This document shows positions 49,498 to 59,520 of a stretch of 60,229 nucleotides of DNA, one piece after another (position 1 is the first letter of the stretch; every line of letters begins with the position of its first letter). Source of the stretch: Welwitschia mirabilis. Lineage: Eukaryota > Gnetophyta > Gnetopsida > Welwitschiales. Made by a program: the position numbers and the translations under genes. The stretch covers positions 32,355,501 through 32,415,729 of the forward strand of contig JBOZIK010000001.1 of assembly GCA_051453625.1 (NCBI GenBank), in the 5' to 3' direction. The notes beneath the pieces are model-generated. The model was given only the letters and a program-made list of their open reading frames with translations. It had not been told where the DNA came from and searched no databases.

Positions 49498-50564
49498 TGT
49501 TGCAGTGTGTATTTATGAAAGTCTTTATATTCAAATAGATATTGTCATTAATAATCAAAGTAGATATTATGCATAATACATTATGCTAATATAATAGTAG
49601 TAATCCAAAATGTCGTATCTCATAGAAGCCTACCTATATGAGATTCGGGTTGTTTTTGTAATTTAACTTAGAAACTAAAAATAATAAATAATAATGTAAG
49701 TAAATAGACTACCATGCAAAGTGAAATATGCGATGTAAATGAGCATTTAATGCAAATGAATCCTAACCCTACTTACTTTTCAATCCTAACAAGAGCTACC
49801 ATTCATGATCTATATCACCCAAGAAATTATCACGAGATCTTGAGCAACAGTAGACTATAAGGGATATAAGAAATCCTATAATGCAAACATAAAATAAAAC
49901 CAAGATCTATATTAAAAGTGTAACATTCATCTAGGTTACAAAATAACCAGGTCTTAATAGAAGATACTTAGCCCTCTACTAAGTGCTTATCTTTCTGCAA
50001 CTCAGCAAGATGGAGCTCTTGCCCTTCACTCTTCTATCACTAGAATCTCTAGTGCATTGAAGATGAGAAAGAGAGTCAAAGAGGGACTTATTTTTAGAAA
50101 GAATACAATAGAAATGGACAGATAAAAGGTACTGTTACACACGCTCATTAAGTACTCAGAAAAGGACAAAATAGCTAAGAAAGTCTATCAGTGATAGTTA
50201 CATGTTAGTGTCATTTGGGTTGTCATCTAGACAACCTATGGGATGATAGACTATTACAAAATATCATAAAAGCAATTACTCAGCAATCTATGTAGACAGT
50301 CACCATCCTACCTGTCATGTGGATGATAGAGAATATGATGATCTTCTTTAATATCTTTCTTAAAGTAAAAGTTAGTCATTTTATCATGAAATGATCTATT
50401 CACTAGAAAGTGCTTTAACTGCGTCAAATTTGGATAATAACTGCACTTTTGCGAGATTTCCTCTTGTATCTCAAAAATCCTCAGAATTGCACTAAAACCT
50501 GTATAAAATTCCTGCAAAACAACTCATAAGACCTATCAAATAATTGTAAATTGGCAGTGCAATA
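49498..50564 (-). repeat. Element F 5' LTR
   Basis: Plus-strand edges TGTTGCAGTGTG (49498) and GGCAGTGCAATA (to 50564). In its own sense it starts TATTGCACTGCC, close to TGTTGCACTGCC of the B 3' LTR. It contains a dyad GGTTGTC (50218-50224) with GACAACC (50230-50236), flanked by GTCATTT and GGGATGATAG, and another module near 50283-50335. The right edge abuts copia H directly. Confidence 0.75.
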
Positions 50565-51235
50565 ATGATTCACCTACATTTGAAGCTATCCTATCATGTT
50601 CACTCATTAGAAGTTTGTTATATCTTATAACTACAAGATCAAATGTTTAATTCATTCTAAATTATCTTTCTAGATTTATGTCAAATTCTAAACTCTTACA
50701 TTAGAAGGCTACTGAGCATGTTCTTAGATATTTAAAGAATACTAGACATTAAGAATAACTTAGTACTCCAAGGATATTCAAATGCTAATTGAAAATATTT
50801 TCCTAATGATCACAAGTCTACTATAGGTTATTGTTTCTTTTCTAGCTATTCACTTATCTCTTGGTCCTCCAGGAAATAGAACATAATAGTAGTATCATCT
50901 ACAAAAGTAGAATATGTTGCTCTCTTTAAAGCTATAAAACAAGTTATCTGGATCCATTCACTACTCTTAGAAATTTGATTTTTTTGATAAATCTTCAATA
51001 CAAATTTTTTGCAATAATGCTATCATGAAGAATCCAGTATTTCATGCATAGATTAAAAACATAGATATTAACATCACTTTATTAGAGATCTTATTGATAA
51101 GAACTTTATCAAAATCAATCATGTGGAATCTAGTTTTGAGATAGTAGATATATTTATGCAACCTCTTGCTTGCAAAGAGTTTTTTGGATTCAAAAACTTC
51201 CTAGGTATTACAGAAGTTAATATCAAGGAGGGGAA
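50565..51235 (+). pseudogene. pol: Copia H: end of reverse transcriptase and RNase H
   Basis: Ty1/copia pol C-terminus. Readable blocks in order: SLIRSLLYLITTRSNV (compare 'SLIGSLLYLTTTRPDI'), KATEHVLRYLKNTRH, YFPNDHKSTIGYCFFSSYSL, ISWSSRK, VVSSTKVEYVAL and KAIKQVIWIHSLL, which form the typical copia RNase H end. It closes through GFKNFLGITEVN into a purine tract CAAGGAGGGGAA before the LTR. The 5' part of RT is missing: the LTR edge of element F is directly upstream. Confidence 0.85.
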
Positions 51236-51480
51236 TGTTAAAAAAAGATGTCAACGTTCAAAATCAAGATTCCCTAATTTTCTCAACTTCCCTTGATTTT
51301 CTTTGATCCTTTCTTGATTTTCTCTATTTATTATTTTATTCTCTTTTTAATTTGTATTTATTTAAACTTGATCTTATATTTAAAATAATATGTTTAGTTG
51401 TTTGTCCTAAATTCGCTAGTTTATTAGTTCTCTCACTATACCTATTAGAAGATGAGGATGCAGGTGTACTTACAGACTTT
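51236..51480 (+). repeat. Copia H LTR (right edge unresolved)
   Basis: Begins TGTTAAAAAAAGATGTC right after the polypurine tract. TTGATTTTCT-like repeats follow. It is the 3' LTR for the pol remnant on its left, and gag begins shortly after on its right, so it is in 5' LTR position for that. No clear tRNA-Met primer site; TGGTAAAGCATTAAA near 51495 is a possible decayed one. Confidence 0.55.
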
Positions 51481-51599
51481 TAAGTTTTAGGTATGGTAAA
51501 GCATTAAATAATGTTACACAAACCCTACAAAGATCATTACAAATGGTGTAGGTAATACCACTACTTAAATTAATAAAAGGAAAGGTTGGATAAACAAAA

Positions 51600-53280
51600 A
51601 AAATGTGCATTGATGTGTGACCATAAAGCTAAACATGATCTTTATTCTACTTTATCTATAGAAGAGTTTAATAAAATAGCAAGTTATAAGATGAAATAAG
51701 AAATTTAAAATGTTCTAACTAGAACATATGAAAGTACTTCCATTTTAAAATAATCTAATATTTTAGTTTGGATAAACCAATTTGAAAATTTAAAGATGAT
51801 ACAAGAAGAAAGAGTTCATGAGTACTTTACTAGAGTTGTGAACATTATGAATTCAATATGTAGCATTGGAGAGGATCTTCCTAAAGTAAAGGTAATTCAA
51901 GACACTGTTAGATTACTAAACCCTAATTACATGTCTAAGACCATAGCCATGAAATAATCTAGAGATTTTAATACCATGAATAAAGAAGAACTACAGGATG
52001 CACTTATGTCTTATGAAATGAACCTCATATAAGATGAAGCCTTAAAGGACAAGTCTATTACACTTAAGACAAGCCATAATGCAAATCAGAGATTAAAAGT
52101 AAAGATGAAAAAAGATAACAAAGAAGATGATTTTGATGATGAATATGAAGAACTAGCCTTCATTCACATAAGTACAACAGAAGATATGATCTCAAAGGAT
52201 CATCCAGATTTTAAGAAAAATGTAAGAGTATAGGAAAATCATCTAATAATTATTTTTATTAAATGTTTCTAAAATAAAATATTAGATATGTGGAGGAAGA
52301 GGACATATTACCTCAGAATGCCTTAGTACTAATAGATTATAGGAAGATGAACAAAAGAAAGAGCCCATAAAAAAAGATCATTCTTTATTGGATGGTATAA
52401 AGACAATAATGCTTCAAAAAAAGAAACATCACATAATAAAAAAATACATTGTTCTTACATAGCTATAGCTCACATTCAATATGAATACCATTATTAAAAC
52501 GCTGGGTATGATTCAGGTACTAAGGATGAAATAAGCATAACTATTTAAGAAAAATATGATTTAATCTTAAATAGTTTATTAATTTAAAAAAATTACATGC
52601 AAAGACAAAAATATTGCTAAATATTTATGAAAAGGCATATGAACAAGAAAAGAATACTTAAAGTAAACTATCACTAAAAACTCAGCCCTTATACTAACAT
52701 GTGTTTTAGAAAATATAATATAGGAACATTTAAATTCTAAGAAAACCATTAAAAATTTTATACAAGATAAGGAAAACTTAAATATCATGCTTGAGCAAAG
52801 TAGAAATCCAAATGACAAGAGTGGACTAGGATATAATGAGATGACAACTACTACTTTAGCTCCTCTATTCAAAAGATGGAATTACAAACTAAGGTATGAG
52901 TAATTATCATATATAGTTAGAATCATTTGCTATTATTATCATTGTAGAGGTCATTATCAATATAGATGTCTAACAAAATTTAAAAATATATAGTATACTA
53001 ACAATTCCAAAAGGTATGGTGGATTGGAACATTTTTTTGTATAGGATAGAATTAGAAAAGTTTGGGTCCCTAAAGCTAAATCAAAATTCAAAATAGAGAA
53101 GAAGTACACTTATCAAATATGTAGTCAATCAAGGCATAACAATTATGTCATAACCCAATGCAATAATGATCAAGTATTCAATAAGACTACAAAATCTCAA
53201 GGCACTAAAGGATACATCAATTCATGTAGGAATTTGAAGATTAATCCTTTCCCAGTAAGGGTAGTAAAGTAGGTAACATC
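51600..53280 (+). pseudogene. gag: Copia H gag with three decayed zinc knuckles
   Basis: Readable: CDHKAKHDLYSTLSIEEFNK, LVWINQFENLKMIQEERVHE, YFTRVVNIMNSICSIGEDLP, KVKVIQDTVRLLNPNYM, TMNKEELQDALMSYEMNLI: the UBN2-type gag of plant copia elements. Three C-X2-C-X4-H-X4-C units follow, each damaged: 'Y*ICGGRGHITSEC' (about 52283-52324), CYYYHCRGHYQYRC (about 52930-52971) and CSQSRHNNYVITQC (about 53121-53162). Between the last two lies IRKVWVPKAKSKF. The large gag with several knuckles suggests a SIRE-like lineage. Similarity fades near 53280, before PR or INT. Confidence 0.8.
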
Positions 53281-53513
53281 TATAACATATTAACTTCATT
53301 GCATTATCTCATATAAGGTTTGAGATTATGATTAGATGAAGTTGTATAACGAAAAGTTAAATTATGTGTGATTTTTAGTTTCTTAAAGATCTATTCTTAT
53401 AGTTACAATAGTTGTTATTCTTTTCAAAAATCTAAAAATTTAGATGTAGATGTCTCTAATTTTATAGACACCTCTATTAAATAGGTCTTGAAATGTTTGA
53501 ATGTTTTGAGATT
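53281..53513. other. Unassigned flank of element D
   Basis: No motif recognised. It ends GAGAT, which would be the left target-site copy of D; the right copy is outside the window. Confidence 0.4.
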
Positions 53514-54853
53514 TGTTGTGATGTTAATTTATGGGAATTTGATGGTGTATTTTGAGTACTTCTGTAAGACATCTATACAGGTTTTGATGTAATACTGATG
53601 ATTATAAAGGATTAATAGGATAATCAGCAAAACATGTGATATCCAGCATTTTTGGTAGTTTCTCAAGCTTATTCTGATATTGTAAGATTAGAAGAAGGAT
53701 GGAACAATTCAAATATTGATTGACCTTTGAAAAAGAGGAAAAGAAGACTGACGTTCCCAATATCATCCTCACAACATTCAAGACAACTAGACTACTAAAA
53801 TGGACAAAAGCCTATAGTGCCAACCACAGCACTTAGTGCACATATTAAGAGTGTATCATTCGCACATTCGTCTAGATGACATGCAAGACGATGATCAAAG
53901 GACTAACAATAGTGCATGGCACAAAATCCAAGCTACTAAGGCAGTGTCGTTCCCTTTGTCGTGTGGATGACATATAGGATGATAACTATTTTTTCCTCGT
54001 AATGAATGCCAAACAGGCCATGTGGGTTATTAGGGTTTCTTTTCCTGCCTTAAGGATTTGGCCATCCATTTTCTCAATTAGAAATCTATAAATACCCTTC
54101 TCCTCCTTCATTTCCATTTTCCATCTTTGGTGCTTCATACTTGTGAGGGAAGCTTAAAGGGTGAGAGGTCCATCACATACTGCAGAAAGGAGTCTCCTTG
54201 GTGTCATGTTGTATTCCTCTCATTGAGGCACTGTTGTTCTAGTCTCGTAAATGGATGTTATTATGATTCAATAATATAATTTCATTTCTTCTCATTATTG
54301 TGCATCTCCCTTATGATTTAAGTTCATCTCAGTTGTAGCATTCTTAGATTTATTTAGATCTTAAGGGCAACCTTTATTAAGGTTGATCAAGTTTAGTAAG
54401 AATAGATTTCCATTGTTTCTTCTTTCTTCATATTGCATTCAAGTCGTATTTGGGTAGATCTCATAATTTATATTAATTAGAAACTAGTAAACACTCTTTC
54501 TCTTTGATATACGTTATAGAGAAGTAGTCTTGTGATAGGAAGGCTAAGGTCTATGTGAGATACACTTCCATTCATATTTCCATTACCATTTCCTTTGCAT
54601 TTGCATTTGCATTTTCATTTAATAGCATTTCATTACATTTAACTGCATTGTTGTTATTCAGTTTTTCTATAAAGATAAAAGAAAAGTAGTATACAATAGT
54701 GAAAATCATTTCTCTAACTCCAAGCCCCTTGCCTTCATTGGATTAGGACATTTAGGTGAACTCCTGTCTATACTAGAGTGCAATTTCTGCAATTTATGTG
54801 AATTATAAGTTCATCTAAGGGACTTCTAGATTACAAAAATTCACACTGCAACA
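53514..54853 (+). repeat. Element D 5' LTR
   Basis: Starts TGTTGTGATGTTAA and ends TTCACACTGCAACA, 1340 bases. Same family as the LTRs of C and E. TATA box below. Modules near 53745-53790, 53855-53910 and 53940-53990. The R/U5 block around AAAGGGTGAGAGGTCCATC is shared with the other LTRs. Confidence 0.85.
54087..54094 (+). promoter_or_regulatory. LTR TATA box
   Basis: TATAAATA followed by CCCTTCTCCTCC. The same element is at 30760 in E (3' LTR), mutated at 21563 in E (5' LTR) and present as CTATAAA at 16574 in C. Position before the conserved R block supports a promoter for the full-length transcript. Confidence 0.65.
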
Positions 54854-54856
54854 TTT

Positions 54857-54874
54857 TAGTGTCATTGCTAGGGA
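54857..54874 (+). promoter_or_regulatory. Element D primer-binding site (tRNA-Asp type)
   Basis: TAGTGTCATTGCTAGGGA, three bases after the LTR. Six differences from the expected site, all C-to-T or G-to-A. Confidence 0.75.
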
Positions 54875-55449
54875 AGGCCACAAGGAGCTAAGAGAAGTGT
54901 CACTAATCAAAGATAAGTACCTCGAAACTTTCTGTTTAGGTTATCTATTTTGAATTAGTATTGTATTTTTTCTAGTCCAGGTTAAAGTAGGTTTATTTTT
55001 AGCAATTTTAGTTCTGCATTTTCTATTTGTTTTGTTGTCATTTTTTTGATCATCCCCATGATCTGAGAGGACGATAATCTATTTTTCTGCATTCTATGTT
55101 AGTTTATTTCTGTAACCTCATCGTCTCATCTGTCGTCCCCATGATACGAGAGGACAATAGTCTGTGTTTTTTTTTTATACATAAATTTTCCACATTCTAC
55201 CATTTTTTTTTTTCATACAGTAAATTTGTGGTTATTCTTTCTATTGTCTGAATGACTTATTTGGATGATAGTCCTTTGTGTTTTTCGGTTTCTGTAAATT
55301 TCATTTTTTTCTTGTTATTATTGTTCTACCTTTCATCCCTATGATAGGATGGATAGCGGTCTATTGTTTTTTATTTCTATGTTCTGTTAGTTGTTGGAAC
55401 ATGCAGGGACATGATTAATACTAGTAAGAAGATAAAAATATTAGAGAGA
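54875..55449 (+). other. Element D leader with tandem dyad modules
   Basis: Untranslated leader. Four modules are spaced roughly 70-110 bases apart: near 55048-55080 (CATCCCCATGAT...GGACGATAATC), 55122-55162 (TGTCGTCCCCATGATACG...GGACAATAGTC), 55236-55273 and 55330-55365 (CATCCCTATGATAGG...GGATAGCGGTC). Pyrimidine runs separate them. Confidence 0.6.
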
Positions 55450-57070
55450 ATGGAACCTGATCGAAGAAAATATCAAGGAAGGATTAATTAACTTCGAGTT
55501 AATGCTCCAATCGTAAAAGCAAAAGCAAGTAGATTCTGTTAACTCTCTAATCATACTAAGAACTTATTCTTCAAATGCGAATATTATGCTTAGAGATTTA
55601 ATTGCTAATAGAAAACATAAAATTAAAAACCCTTTTGATTTACCTCCTGGTGATGATGTAGAGTTAAGAAATTTAAGTGCATGTCCAATNNNNNNNNNNA
55701 TGTTTTCAGGGGAATCAGAAGAAGATTTCTTCCAACATCTAGTTAACATAGAACAACTTGTGCTTACATCTAAAAATGAAGAAAAACATATTAGTGACCA
55801 TACCTACATGATTATTTTTCTAGTTACCCTTAGAGGTAGGGCAAAAATTTGGCTAAAAACCATTTTGCATAAAAGTCTTAAGTCATAGAGTCAAGTGGAA
55901 GAAGTTTTCATTAAATGATTTTTGAGTGAAAGTACCATGAGAAAGAGAAGAAAAAAAGTCACCAACTTTCAACAATAACCTCATGAAGATTAAGTAACTA
56001 CTTATGAATAATTTATAATAGCTAGTCATTCCAACCCTATTAATAAATTTCATAAGGAAGAACTGGTAGATTATTTTTATAGCAGACTGAATGCTTCAAC
56101 TAAGAAACTTATGGATTTTTCTTGTGGGGGAAATTTGTTAAACTTAAGTTTAGATGATGCTTGAAGTATGCTAGAGAATTTACTGGAAATCAGTCAAACT
56201 TAGCTTAAACTCACTAAGGAAAACCATACTATAGGACAAATTTTGAAAGACCTAAAAGAGGTAAAACATGACAAGGAAGAAGAAAAAAAGGATTTAACTA
56301 ACTTGATGAAAGATTTCACTACTACTCTAGAGAAATATATGCAGATGATAGTTGACGCAAAAGTTGTTAAGAATAAACCCTCAACTTCTAGTTGTGAACT
56401 TTATGAAGATGAATCTCATTCAACAAAAGAGTTTCCATTATTACAAACTTGAAAGGAAAAAATATTTAAAGAGGTTTGTGCTTTCAACTAAAGAACTTCT
56501 AACTTTACAATCCAAACACCATTTCAACAAAAACCAAGTGGGCAACCCCAATGGAAACCATTTGAGAATAGATTTAAAAATTTCAATTTTTAACTACATT
56601 TTCAACAAAGTCTAAATGATTTCCTTAAAGAATCCATTAAAGAAATGAAAAAGGTGCAAGAGAAGACCAATAGCAATATTAAGAACCTAGTGAATGTGCT
56701 TCAACAAATAATGCTTGCTAACCAAATACCGCAAGGGTCTCTTGCTTCTCAACCAATGCCCAATCAATCCAAACAAAGTTAGAAGAGACTTAAAGATTAT
56801 AATTAAAAGTGGGAAACATACAATACATTCTACCCATAAGATTCCAACTTCTAAACAAGACGAAGTAATTGGGGAAGATGATGTAGAAATCCTAGATTCT
56901 TATAACCTTCCTTCCACCTCATTTACTAAAGCCTCTACCAAATATAACTTAAAAGAGGATAAGGGAAAGAGATCATCAACTCCTTCGCTTGATAGATTAA
57001 ATATAAATCCTACTTTTGATGAACATCTAAAAGCTTTGATGCAAGAATTCAATATCAACCTTCCCTTTTG
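55450..57070 (+). pseudogene. gag: Element D gag
   Basis: A possible start is ATG at 55450 (MEPDRRKYQGRIN, then a stop and frame change). 55586-55888 reads the shared block NPFDLPPGDDVELRNLSA, a 10-base N run, EDFFQHLVNIEQLVLTSKNE and VTLRGRAKIWLKTILHKSLK, the capsid-like gag domain. Stops at 55889 and 55917 precede a basic helix (STMRKRRKKVTNFQQ). 56243-56452 is a Lys/Glu-rich helix ending in a decayed knuckle CELYEDESHSTKEF (56393-56434; second and last Cys replaced by Tyr and Phe). 56715-57071 is the linker (GEDDVEILDSYNLPST, SSTPSLDRLNINPTFDEHLK). Confidence 0.85.
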
Positions 57071-57325
57071 AAAACTCTTATAAGAAACCCCAAATATTCT
57101 AAGTTATGGAATGACTTGGTAAGACGAAAACACAAACGTATCATTCCAAGTAAAGTCTTTCTCGCCCAATCTCTTTCCAACTTAGTGATAAAAAAATGTC
57201 CTAAATTTAAAGATCCTGGGGCTATAACTATTAGTGTTACCTTAAAGGGAAATAAAAGAATTAGAACGGCTTTGATTGACATAGGTGCAAGTGTAAACAT
57301 TATGCCTTTTCATATTTGTAAAAGA
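57068..57325 (+). pseudogene. Element D protease, active site intact
   Basis: Aspartic protease domain. KHKRIIPSKVFLAQSLSNLV and KKCPKFKDPGAITISVTLKG lead to ALIDIGASVNIMPFHICKR: the DIGAS active site (Asp codon 57278-57280) is complete. A 305-base N run removes the second half. The reading frame is open throughout this piece. Confidence 0.85.
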
Positions 57326-57630
57326 NNNNNNNNNNNNNNNNNNNNNNNNNNNNNNNNNNNNNNNNNNNNNNNNNNNNNNNNNNNNNNNNNNNNNNNNNNN
57401 NNNNNNNNNNNNNNNNNNNNNNNNNNNNNNNNNNNNNNNNNNNNNNNNNNNNNNNNNNNNNNNNNNNNNNNNNNNNNNNNNNNNNNNNNNNNNNNNNNNN
57501 NNNNNNNNNNNNNNNNNNNNNNNNNNNNNNNNNNNNNNNNNNNNNNNNNNNNNNNNNNNNNNNNNNNNNNNNNNNNNNNNNNNNNNNNNNNNNNNNNNNN
57601 NNNNNNNNNNNNNNNNNNNNNNNNNNNNNN

Positions 57631-58290
57631 TTTTAACATTGAAGATGATTTGAAACCAACTTTGTTTCTATAACATTGACCTATAGAAGAGAGACTAATT
57701 ATGTTACATGAGCCAACTTTATATGATGGTCCAACTAAATTAAACTATTTTTAACTTAAGAATGAAGTTGTCGAAGATGAGGAAGAAACCCAACATCTTT
57801 ATTTGATAGAAAAACTTTTTGAAGAATGTCGTCCCATGCCTATCGTCCTCACAACAAAGGAGACGATAGCCCAACTTAACACCCATGAACTTAAGCAATT
57901 ACCTAATGGTTTAAAATAAATATTTACCCAACTTAACACCCATGAACTTAAGCAAGTACCCAATGGTCTAAAATAAATATTTACCCAACTTAACACCCAT
58001 GAACATAAGCAATTACCTAATGGTCTAAAATACATATTCCTATCTAAGAATCAAACAAAACCTCTGATAATCAATGATCTTCTCACTCATAAACAAGAAT
58101 CAGATTTGAATTCTCTTTTAAAATTGAAGAAAAATTCCTTTACTTGGACGCATAAAGACTTAGATCCATTTCTCTTTCCATAGCCCAATATAAAATCTAT
58201 CTTGAGCACAATTCTAAACCTATTAGGCAACCCCAAAGAAGTCTCAATCCCATCCTTAAACAAATTGTTAAAGATGAAATCATTAAGCTC
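57631..58290 (+). pseudogene. Element D PR-RT linker
   Basis: Reads FNIEDDLKPTLFL then, past a stop, EERLIMLHEPTLYDGPTKLN. The segment FEECRPMPIVLTTKETIAQL is encoded by a dyad (CTATCGTC 57840-57847, GACGATAG 57862-57869). The 57-base repeat follows, then LSKNQTKPLIINDLLTHKQE and KKNSFTWTHKDLD. The last part leading to RT is one frame off. Confidence 0.8.
57871..58040 (+). repeat. 57-base in-frame tandem triplication
   Basis: CCAACTTAACACCCATGAAC starts at 57871, 57928 and 57985, period 57 bases, or 19 codons (QLNTHELKQLPNGLK-IFT). Units 1 and 2 have TAA where unit 3 has TAC. Elements B, C and E have one unit at this site (for example LLQGLKYIFL in E). Confidence 0.95.
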
Positions 58291-58772
58291 ATGAATGTTG
58301 GGATTATTTATGCCATCGCTGACAGTAAGTGGGTTAGTTCTTTAACAGTAGTGCCAAAGAAAGAAGCAAAATGGAGAATGTGCATTGATTTTAGGGAACT
58401 CAATGAGGTCACTAAAAAGAATTATTATCTTTTACCTTTTCTTAATCAAGTTCTTGATAGAATCCAAGGTCATGCTTATTATTGTTTTCTTGATGGGTAT
58501 AGTGGTTATAATCAAATTTGCATAGCAAGTGAAGATCAAGCTAAAACTACCTTTACATCTCCCTTTAGAATCTTTGCTTTCAAACGAATGCCTTTTGAAC
58601 TTTGCAATGCCCCTGGGACTTCCCAACGAGCCATGATGGGAATATTTTCTAACATGATAGAAGACTCCATAGAAATCTTCATGGATGATTTTTCCATTTT
58701 TGGTGATACTTTTGAACAAACTGTCCTAAGATTAGAACAAGTCCTTAATAGATGTATTGAAAGTGGGTTACA
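58291..58772 (+). pseudogene. pol: Element D reverse transcriptase, first part intact
   Basis: RT fingers and palm, open from 58291 to the gap. In order: SKWVSSLTVVPKKEAKWRM, CIDFRELNEVTKKNYYLLPF, HAYYCFLDGYSGYNQICIAS (first catalytic Asp in FLDGYS), FTSPFRIFAFKRMPFELCNA, the active site FMDD at 58678-58689, and DTFEQTVLRLEQVLNRCIES. The 'FLDGYSGYNQI' and FMDDFS forms are those of the Athila/Tat branch of Ty3. The usual 'PFGLCNAPATFQR' is here PFELCNAPGTSQR. Upstream linker joins in another frame, so the polyprotein is broken. Confidence 0.9.
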
Positions 58773-59071
58773 NNNNNNNNNNNNNNNNNNNNNNNNNNNN
58801 NNNNNNNNNNNNNNNNNNNNNNNNNNNNNNNNNNNNNNNNNNNNNNNNNNNNNNNNNNNNNNNNNNNNNNNNNNNNNNNNNNNNNNNNNNNNNNNNNNNN
58901 NNNNNNNNNNNNNNNNNNNNNNNNNNNNNNNNNNNNNNNNNNNNNNNNNNNNNNNNNNNNNNNNNNNNNNNNNNNNNNNNNNNNNNNNNNNNNNNNNNNN
59001 NNNNNNNNNNNNNNNNNNNNNNNNNNNNNNNNNNNNNNNNNNNNNNNNNNNNNNNNNNNNNNNNNNNNNNN

Positions 59072-59520
59072 ATGCCTTTTAGACTTTGAAATGCCCTTGA
59101 GACTTTCTAAGGATCCATGATGGGAATATTTTCTGATATAATAGAAGACTCCATAGAAATCTTCATGGATGATTTTCCATCTTTGGTGATACTTTGGAAC
59201 AAACTATGCTGAGATTAGAAAATGTCCTTAATAAATGTATTGAAAGTGGATTACATTTAAGTTGGAAAAATATTTTCTTTCTTGTTCAACATGGAATTAT
59301 TTTAGATCATCACATTTCAGCAGAAGGGATTAGGATGGATCACACAAAGGTAGACATCATTAAAAACCTTAACCCTCCAACAAACATCAAACAAGTTAGA
59401 TCTTTTCTTGGAAATGCAAGTTTCTACCATCGATTCATCCATGACTATGCTAAAACTTGTAAATATTTTCACTCTCTTCTTGAAAAAGATGTTAAATTTG
59501 AGTGGTGAAAGTTATGCCAA
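59072..59520 (+). pseudogene. pol: Reverse transcriptase, second part after the gap
   Basis: Starts with a diverged repeat of 58590-58772 (again FMDD, at 59162-59173, then a one-base shift). 59194-59508 is open: NKCIESGLHLSWKNIFFLVQ, GIRMDHTKVDIIKNLNPPTN, IKQVRSFLGNASFYHRFIHD and YAKTCKYFHSLLEKDVKFEW, the thumb and connection of Ty3 RT. The conserved Trp after LHLS is TGG here (59263-59265). Confidence 0.85.

Noticed and set aside
57799-58035. 78-codon minus-strand frame with a repeated 19-residue unit
   Set aside because: It is the reverse strand of the 57-base triplication in element D, not a repeat protein.
57871-58040. Three evenly spaced repeats as a possible CRISPR-like array
   Set aside because: Units are contiguous with no spacers, lie inside retrotransposon pol, and the genome is a plant.
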